DNA of 64,000 nt from Phialemonium atrogriseum. Taxonomy: Eukaryota; Ascomycota; Sordariomycetes; Cephalothecales; Cephalothecaceae. Position numbers and translations under genes: made by a program. The DNA lies in NCBI RefSeq assembly GCF_030411735.1, contig NW_026848143.1:186001-250000 (forward strand), given 5' to 3'. Positions 57,797-64,000 of the stretch are shown here, piece after piece (position 1 is the first letter of the stretch; each line of letters opens with the position of its first letter). The notes under the pieces are model-generated. The model saw nothing but the letters and a program-made list of their open reading frames with translations, was not told where the DNA came from and ran no database searches.

Positions 57797-58292
57797 ATGG
57801 CGAATAACAACCTTTCGGTCAACGGCAAGACCGCTCGGGCATTTACCGTGCTTAAACCTTGTACTGGGGTTGTAAATACCTGCTTCCCGGTGCTATAAAT
57901 AAAACAGTCAAAGCCGAGAGAGAAAGCTGGCAAGAGTCGTCCCATCCGCTCTGAAGTTGTTAGGACAAGAGTCTATCGGCTTAGTGCTCCCGCAGCGATC
58001 GGCTTTGCCTCGTCAGTGTTCCGCGTTCCTCTGCCCATGATGTGGTCCTTTCTGACAGGATGTAAAGGTGCGAGAGGTGACCCAGGATCGTCGCTTCGGC
58101 ATGCGGTTCCAGGCGGGGGCACTCCAGGCGCTCCAGGAGGCTGCTGAGCAATACCTCTCCGAGGTCTTCGCGGACTCGCAGGAACTTGCGGTCCACACGA
58201 AGTTGTTCGGAGGCAGGCTATCGGCCGTTGCTGCGCGTGCTGGCGCAGCAGTTCCCTGTGGGCCCAGGTGCGACTGGGCCGCAAGAGTTTAG
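57797..58292 (+). CDS. Possible divergent histone H3 variant (or decayed H3 copy)
   Basis: Last exon 58059-58292 encodes KVREVTQDRRFGMRFQAGAL and ALQEAAEQYLSEVFADSQEL then AVHTK. This matches the H3 fold from the end of alpha-N through alpha-2 (VREIAQD, LRFQ, ALQEA, YL, F.D, AIHAK in ordinary H3). A CAG acceptor precedes it. Upstream, in one frame, TGVSKPREKAGKSRPIRSEV and VRTRVYRLS align with the H3 GGVKKPHR...ALREIRRYQKS segment, and an ATG at 57797 opens a tail containing KTARAFTVLK (compare QTARKSTGGK). A tentative model of exons 57797-57871, 57908-58015 and 58059-58292 gives 138 residues, close to normal H3. The first two introns would be only 36 and 43 bp and lack good branch sites, so exon borders are doubtful. 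Alpha-3 is degraded (LSAVAARAG). It is either a fast-evolving variant, such as the divergent H3v described in Neurospora, or a pseudogene. Confidence 0.45.
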
Positions 58293-59668
58293 CAAGTGGC
58301 AGTATCCTGTCACTGTCTGTTGCTATTGCCGTTGTTGTCTATCGCTATTGCTGTCGCTGTCTATCGCTATAGCCGTCACTGTCTGTTGCTGTTGCCGTCA
58401 CTGTCTGTTGCTGTTGCCGTCACTGTCTGTTGCTGTTGCCGTCACTGTCTATCGCTCTTGCTCTCGCTATCAAAACTCCCCGGCCCGGACCCTGATCCTG
58501 CTGCGCCACTTTGAGGGTACGTCATGTGGCGGGAACAGGGGCGGGAATCCCTGCAAGGAGGGGCTGCCCGCAGCGCCCGGGAGGTTAACTGAATGGCCGG
58601 TTAGGTACCCAGATACATACATAAGGCCCCGTGTACGACAATATGCCGGAGCAACCCAAGGCATACCTGGAATTAGATATTCGAAATATCGGATTGCGCG
58701 TACCGCGGTGCGTTGTTCACCGTTGATATGGAAGTTTGATGTTGCTAAAAATAAAAATCATCGTCTTCAGGCAACGGCAACTAGGGGAGGTCCGAGGAGG
58801 AATGTAAATCTATAACAGAAGTGTGGCCCCCACCATGCTCCGTCGCTGGTTCTTTGGTGCCCAGCGTCAAGTGACGGGAGCACCGGTGCCTGAGATGAGT
58901 GGATGGATGACCTGGGTAAAAGACGCGCTCTCACAACCCGGGCGGCCAAAGAGATGGAGTGAATCGTGTGCAAGAGGGAAAATTGTTGGCCAGCTTGGGC
59001 GGCCTGCTTCGTGTCTCGGACCCTTCTCCCCTTCCTCCTCGGCGCCTAGAATTGATGATTGTGGGCCCGGCGGCCGCCACCCACTTTTCAACCCACCACC
59101 AGAAGCTGAAATCAACAAACCACCTGGAGGGCTACTGGAGGTCCTGCCTGGTCTCACCACCAAGTTGCCCTGTTATTCCGTGCGCTTCAAGGAAGGTCCC
59201 TCGTTTCAGTCTTGTCGTCTTTCATTCTTTCCCTCGAATTTTGGTGCATCGTACAGCGTCCAATTCAGCTCCAAGCACATCATATCGTCAGCTGTATGTA
59301 CAGTACAACCGCAACGTTTGAGCGACGGCAGCGGCCTGGCTGGTAGTGCATCACTGCCCCATCGCCCTGCATCTGACTTGTCCATGGCATTATCTGCGCG
59401 GCTTTATTACATATCTACTTAGCCCTCTTTCTCCTGCAAGCCTCCACCGACTGCCCACCGTTCGACCTTTCCCCCCCCTCCTCACTTGAGAATACTTAAC
59501 ACCCCTCAAAAATAACATTTTATTTAACATACGCACATCTTCCAACATCTGCCAGCGCGTGCCTAACCAATAAATCCATCACCTCCCTGTCGCCCGTCGC
59601 CGAGGCTCCTGTTTTCGTTGCCTGCTCTCTCCCCTGGCTTGCGCGATAGCCACCGACTCCTCTCCCCC
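58293..59668. other. Intergenic region with minisatellite, upstream of the Gly/Ala-zipper gene
   Basis: Contains the 22-bp tandem repeat described separately and the promoter/leader of the next gene, whose last 200 bp are C/T-rich. The long open frame 58823-59422 has no recognisable product. Confidence 0.5.
58309..58470. repeat. 22-bp minisatellite
   Basis: Three exact consecutive copies (58375-58396, 58397-58418, 58419-58440) of a unit beginning GTCACTGTCTGTTGC, with degenerate copies on both sides. It starts 17 bp after the stop codon of the H3-like frame. Confidence 0.9.
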
Positions 59669-61831
59669 ATGTCTGCCTACTACCCGGACGAGGCTCCCGC
59701 TCGGGACCGCTCGTCGCGCCGCACTTACTATCGCGAGGACCGCCGTGACGACCGGGACCCGCGATACGCCGACCCTAGAGACGCTAGAGATAGCTACCTG
59801 AGTACCCACTCGCGAGACTTGATTCCCCGCCCACGAGAGGATAGCGACCTCTCGGTGGAGGAGGTTCATCGAGATTTCCCGCCGCCGGGCTATACTAGGG
59901 ACATCCGCCGAGCCCGCTCAGCCGGGCCCTTCGACGACTACGACGATCGTCGTTCTCACTATTCTCGCGATGACCGTGACCGCGATTATGACCGCGATTA
60001 TGACCGCCGGTCCAAGAAGGGTGACAGCCACCACCGCGATGACGAGGAGAAGAAGCGAGCCCGCATGCTCGGCAAACAAGAGCAGATCATCGCTGCCCTT
60101 GCTGGCGCCGCCGTCGCAATCGGAGGCAAGGAGCTCTTCGACCGCCGTGGGGCCAAGCAGGAGGGCGTTGACGTCCAGCGGAATGTCTTGGCTTCCGCCG
60201 CCCTGGGCGCGGCCGGAGCCTTTGCTGGTTATCAAGGAACCGAGTTCTACAACAAGCACCAGAAGAAGTTGGACCCTAGCGCTCATAAAGGCCGCGACGG
60301 ATATTACTCCGACGATGCCGACGACTCCAAGGATAAGAAGGGACACAAGAATTTTCTGGAAGGCGCCCTTGCCGCTGCCGGTCTCGGCGGCGCCGTCAAG
60401 GCGCTAACTGGCGGCAGCAGTCACGATGACAAGAAGTCCGACACTCGAAGCCGCCATGGCTCCGCATCCCCCAAGGGCCGAGGGGAGGGTGCTAACAAGG
60501 TGCAGAAGGCTGCCATGGCATCCCTCATCGCCGGAGCCACCGAAGCCTTCCGCGTCTCCAAGGAGCCCGGCGGGTGGAAGGGCGAGAAGGCCAAGCGCAT
60601 TCTCACCGCGGCTGCTGGTGCCGCCACCATCGACGCAGCTCAGAATCCCGAAAAGTCAAACAAGCTTGCTCTTGCCGAGTCCGTCATTGGTGGGCTTGTT
60701 GGCAACCGCGTCATCAACGGCTCCAAGAGGAATATCGAAGAAGACAAGAAGACGGGCCGCAGCCGATCTCGCTCTCGCGCCAAGTCAGACGGCGGCGGCG
60801 GCGGTGCCACCGGCCTGGCGGCCCTAGCAACTGCCGGACTCGGTGCCTTTGGCGCCAAGAAGCTCATGGACAACCGCGAGAGATCCCGCTCGCGCCGCCC
60901 TAGTGCTGATTCGCACGACAGCCGCGGTTCATCCCCCGATAGGCGCCGCCACCGCAGTCGCAGCCGCAGCGTGGTCGATACGGCAAGACGGAGCCTGGCC
61001 AAGTTCGGCATCGGCAATGGGCCTGATGATGATGACGACGACCGCGACCGCCGCCACGACCGGAAACATCAAGATGACTTCGACGAACCGCGTGGCTCGC
61101 GCCGACACCGCCGGCATGATTCGGATGATGAGTATGACGACCACTCCCGAGGCCACGGCCGTGACCGGGGAGGTCGGGACGGCCACGACGACGACCGGTC
61201 CCGTGGCGGGCGTGACCGCAGCCGCTCCCGGCAGCGTGGAGGCGGAAGACGGGACGCCTCGAGGGGCTCCATGTCGGAATCGGATCTCGGAGATTCGGAC
61301 GAGGACCAGAAGCGAGCGAAGAAGATAAGAGGTAAGCAGATCCTTACCACTGGCCTGGCGGCGGTGGCGACCATACACGCGGCCCACAATGTCTACCAGA
61401 GCATGGAGAAGCGGAGTGCGCGGCAGAAGGCGGTCAAGGAGGGGAGGCTTAGCCCCGAGGCAGCGAAGAAGCTCAAGTCCAAGGCGCTGCTGCAGGATGC
61501 GGCCTCGGTGGGCATCGCAGCACTGGGCATCAAGAGTGCCGTCTCGGAGCTCAAGGAGGTCCGCGAGAAGAGCCACGAGTGGCGTGAGTGGCAAGAAGAG
61601 AGGGCCATCCGCCACCAGAGGCGGCTCGAACGCCAGAAGCGCCTGACGAGCCGTGACAGCCATGATGATGGCAGCAACAGCAGCAGCGGCCGTGGCAGAC
61701 GCAGGGCTGACGACTGGTCTTCCGTAGCTCCTCCGAGGGCGGATCGGTACGATGATGGGCCCCGTTACTCGGACGGGAACCCATACTCGGCCCTTCCCGC
61801 CCCTCCTGTCGGATACTCCGATAGGAGGTAA
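59669..61831 (+). CDS. Repetitive Gly/Ala-zipper and Arg/Ser/Asp-rich protein (DUF3824-like)
   Basis: Single exon, 720 residues. No enzyme domain. The first 140 residues are Arg/Asp/Tyr-rich (RDDRDPRYADPRDARDSY). Then about nine short Gly/Ala-rich hydrophobic segments alternate with charged spacers: IIAALAGAAVAIGGKELF, VLASAALGAAGAFAGYQG, FLEGALAAAGLGGAVKAL, AAMASLIAGATEAF, ILTAAAGAATIDAA, LAESVIGGLVGNRVI, LAALATAGLGAFGAKKL, ILTTGLAAVATIHAAH and ASVGIAALGIKSAV. Spacers include RSRSRSRAK and RRRHRSRSRS runs and Asp-rich blocks. GxxxG/AxxxA spacing suggests glycine zippers that could pack in membranes or self-assemble. The fungal DUF3824-type annotation is the nearest thing I know and is offered from general resemblance. 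I chose ATG 59669 (MSAYYPDEAPARD). Function unknown. Confidence 0.8.
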   Translation: MSAYYPDEAPARDRSSRRTYYREDRRDDRDPRYADPRDARDSYLSTHSRDLIPRPREDSDLSVEEVHRDFPPPGYTRDIRRARSAGPFDDYDDRRSHYSRDDRDRDYDRDYDRRSKKGDSHHRDDEEKKRARMLGKQEQIIAALAGAAVAIGGKELFDRRGAKQEGVDVQRNVLASAALGAAGAFAGYQGTEFYNKHQKKLDPSAHKGRDGYYSDDADDSKDKKGHKNFLEGALAAAGLGGAVKALTGGSSHDDKKSDTRSRHGSASPKGRGEGANKVQKAAMASLIAGATEAFRVSKEPGGWKGEKAKRILTAAAGAATIDAAQNPEKSNKLALAESVIGGLVGNRVINGSKRNIEEDKKTGRSRSRSRAKSDGGGGGATGLAALATAGLGAFGAKKLMDNRERSRSRRPSADSHDSRGSSPDRRRHRSRSRSVVDTARRSLAKFGIGNGPDDDDDDRDRRHDRKHQDDFDEPRGSRRHRRHDSDDEYDDHSRGHGRDRGGRDGHDDDRSRGGRDRSRSRQRGGGRRDASRGSMSESDLGDSDEDQKRAKKIRGKQILTTGLAAVATIHAAHNVYQSMEKRSARQKAVKEGRLSPEAAKKLKSKALLQDAASVGIAALGIKSAVSELKEVREKSHEWREWQEERAIRHQRRLERQKRLTSRDSHDDGSNSSSGRGRRRADDWSSVAPPRADRYDDGPRYSDGNPYSALPAPPVGYSDRR

Positions 61832-63893
61832 CAGAGGAGATTGGAACCCCCACTCCATGCCATGTATGGTGCTGCCTTTCACAAATCACTTCATCCCTCT
61901 CCACCAAGCCTGTTGTATCGTCATCAAGCTGCGACCATGTCACGAACCGGCAAACTCATTCACGGTTCACGACTGTTATGACAGGATGAAACAACTGTTT
62001 GAACTCATATCTGGAGCGGCATTTCGAGGATGGAGGAGCGCGGCCTTCTCTCCCTCTGGCCGGCCTTTTTGGATGGCGGCACTCTCTACTGCGCTTCACC
62101 TGCTTTGGCTATGACATTGATGGGCCCTCCTTTGCCTTGGCCCGCACTCCTCTACTCCCCTTCCCATGAACCACACATGCAACATACACATACACCTGTC
62201 TTTTGCAGATAGAAGCACCAGCAGGCTGGTTGTGCACTTCCCTCTCTCCAAGAACAATCCAGGTTTTTGACTTTTATTATTACTTGAACAAGCACTAATG
62301 GAGCCCTCTCCCCTGCGTGTGACAGATGATCGACGCCGCCACTAAGTCCGTCGGGCGTTACGTTATACAAAAGCAATCCGTGCCCTCCCATTGATCGGCA
62401 ACCTGCTCCTTTCTTTTGACCCGGGGAATCATTTTGTGTGTTTCCAATAAGCGGGACGGAAGAGGGAGGTGAGGGGCGATTATCCGGAGCATGCAATGCA
62501 GGTGTAACTATGGTCGGAAATGTTTGGGGCCACAGGGCGGGGCTGCTGCGAGGCCGACTCGACCGCCGAAACAGGAAATAGGTATGACGAACGACGAACG
62601 ACCAACGACCAACGACCCGAAGCGAGATTCGAGAATCGATCTGGATGGGTTATTGCTGCCCGACTGGAATAGTGGGAGGATGGGAAAGCGAGATTGAAGT
62701 TGGTTGAAAAAGGGGAGGTCGGTGTTTTTACGTCTACTTACATAGGTCCTTTTTGCCTTTTCTTTTCTTCTTTTTTTCGTTGGTTCATTTTAGGTACAAT
62801 CTTTTCCAAGAAGTGACGATCATGACTTTCGGGTTTCGGCTTTTCGTTTTAATCCTTCCCTCTCTGTCTCCTCCATTGCTTACATTTTCTTAAACTACCA
62901 GGTATCTACCTACTACCTACTACCTACCCACCTACTCACCTACCTACGTACTCATGAGTTCTACGGCCGTTCATAGCTGCAAATTTACGTAACGGTTATG
63001 CGGACTGGCGCGTTGCCTTGGTTCCCGTCCCTCTCTTCCTCCACGTTCCTTCCCTCACAGCCAGCTCTCTCCCAGCATTTGTGACCTTAATATGGGTCGG
63101 ATGTAAAACCGATTCCCCGTCGTTATGAGAGCGTTCAGAAGGCGGCTATGGCTCGACCTGTGGTTGTTTTAGTCGAGACACAAAACACAAGTAGTTTTTT
63201 TCTTCTGGACAATTCATACATTTCGCCTTCGGCCAGTTCTCCAGTAATGAACGGGGCCATTCCGGCGAATGTCTGACGCACTTTTACAATTGCGAGGGCC
63301 CAGCAGTGCGGTTTTGTCTGCTATGTGTTGGAGAGATCTGCGCCCCGCCGCGCTTCCCCGAGAAGACGCCATCGCCCGGGAAGACATGAGGTCGGCGATG
63401 CCAAGACAAACAGCCCATCGATAATCTGCGGACCCGTCCGATGGGATCTCCCGCAAAACGGGTGGCGGGAAGAGCTTGCTTGGCAAATGCCAAAGGCGCC
63501 CGGAACATCCAAAAACCCCACCATCCGCCTCGCTTTCTCAGAATCACAGGTCGAAGCAATGGTTTGCCAGTTAAGTCAATTCCGCGTTTTGCGTGAGACA
63601 TTGCGAAATCCAACCGTACAGCCTACCAATCATGAAAGCTAGGTGAAGATACTCCGGTAATTCCTGGGATCCCGGCTGCACGGCATTGGCTTTTTCAAAA
63701 AAATAAAACACAAGGTAGATTACAGTAAGGTGCATTCTCACCTAACGATGAGCTTTCCCAGCCGCATCATCCATCATGAACCAATGCCCCCAGCCAGGAG
63801 CAGTAGTCATCGCCTGAACCACGGGGCTTGCAATGATAGGAACGACGTCTAAAAAAAGAAAAAGAAAAGAAAGAAAAAGCCATTTGGTCGCGA
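61832..63893. other. 2-kb convergent intergenic region
   Basis: 3' flank of the Gly/Ala-zipper gene and of the partial gene at the right edge. A long TACC/CTAC tract lies at about 62898-62950. No gene supported. Confidence 0.55.
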
Positions 63894-64000
63894 CTAAGCA
63901 TCCCCAGCAATGTTCCCCCCCGTCTGCTTCCAGGCCTGCGCAATGGCCAGGAGGTTGGACAGATTCTTGGTCTGCTGGTCGTCGGCCGGGAAGACGTAGT
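63894..64000 (-). CDS. C-terminal end of an unrecognised gene (partial)
   Basis: The minus-strand frame is open from the window edge to TAG at 63894-63896 and encodes 34 residues, including YVFPADDQQTKNLSNLLAIA then QAWKQTGG. The amphipathic helix and GC-rich codons look like real coding sequence, and the A-rich stretch at 63850-63880 fits a 3' flank. The rest lies beyond the window and I do not recognise the family from this end. Confidence 0.5.
   Translation of the reverse strand, partial: YVFPADDQQTKNLSNLLAIAQAWKQTGGNIAGDA

Noticed and set aside
58823..59422. Roughly 200-codon open frame upstream of the Gly/Ala-zipper gene
   Set aside because: Mixed composition with no motif. More likely promoter and leader sequence of the downstream gene.

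Overview
This window looks like nuclear DNA of a filamentous ascomycete (Pezizomycotina, most likely a Sordariomycete). Genes are compact, with short introns (about 50-130 bp) that have GT-AG borders and CTAAC/CTGAC-type branch sites. Coding DNA is GC-rich, and the intergenic stretches are long, AT/GC-mixed and full of TACC/GGTA tracts. There are no bacterial operons, and I saw no transposon, rRNA or convincing tRNA. The products are conserved eukaryotic housekeeping proteins plus fungal-specific ones.

Layout, left to right: end of a small heat-shock protein (Hsp20) gene; a YTH-RRM m6A-reader gene (minus); a 4 kb gap; proteasome subunit beta-6/PRE7 (minus), divergent from the PI 4-kinase gene STT4 (plus, 7 exons); TRAPP subunit TRS23 (plus), convergent with proteasome subunit RPN10 (minus); RPN10 divergent from a borealin/Nbl1-like gene (plus), which converges on TMA22/DENR (minus, 5 exons); a 1024-residue protein with a C-terminal methyltransferase domain (plus); a 1315-residue Zn2Cys6 plus C2H2 zinc-finger protein (minus); a small single-pass membrane protein (plus); ethanolamine kinase (minus), divergent from NPR3 (plus); a bHLH factor (minus); the Golgi protein SFT2 (plus); a La-motif LARP1-like protein (plus); a GPI-anchored cell-wall-type protein (minus); a possible divergent histone H3-like gene (plus); a repetitive Gly/Ala plus Arg/Ser-rich protein (plus); and the last codons of an unrecognised gene (minus).

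The genes share no pathway in the bacterial sense. Three loose themes recur: protein turnover and stress (Hsp20, PRE7, RPN10), translation and nutrient signalling (TMA22, LARP, NPR3, YTH reader), and membrane lipid/traffic (STT4, TRS23, SFT2, ethanolamine kinase). That grouping is inference.

The observations most worth following up are: an H3-like gene at about 57.8-58.3 kb that aligns with H3 from tail to histone fold but lacks the usual modified lysines; the TRS23 leader, where a perfect 22-bp palindrome, a five-codon upstream ORF and an intron-split start codon lie within about 100 bp; a zinc cluster interrupted by an intron at its third cysteine; and the repeated Gly/Ala-zipper architecture at 59.7-61.8 kb. 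Exon coordinates were derived by hand from splice signals, reading frame and family conservation. Each multi-exon model was checked to give a length divisible by three.
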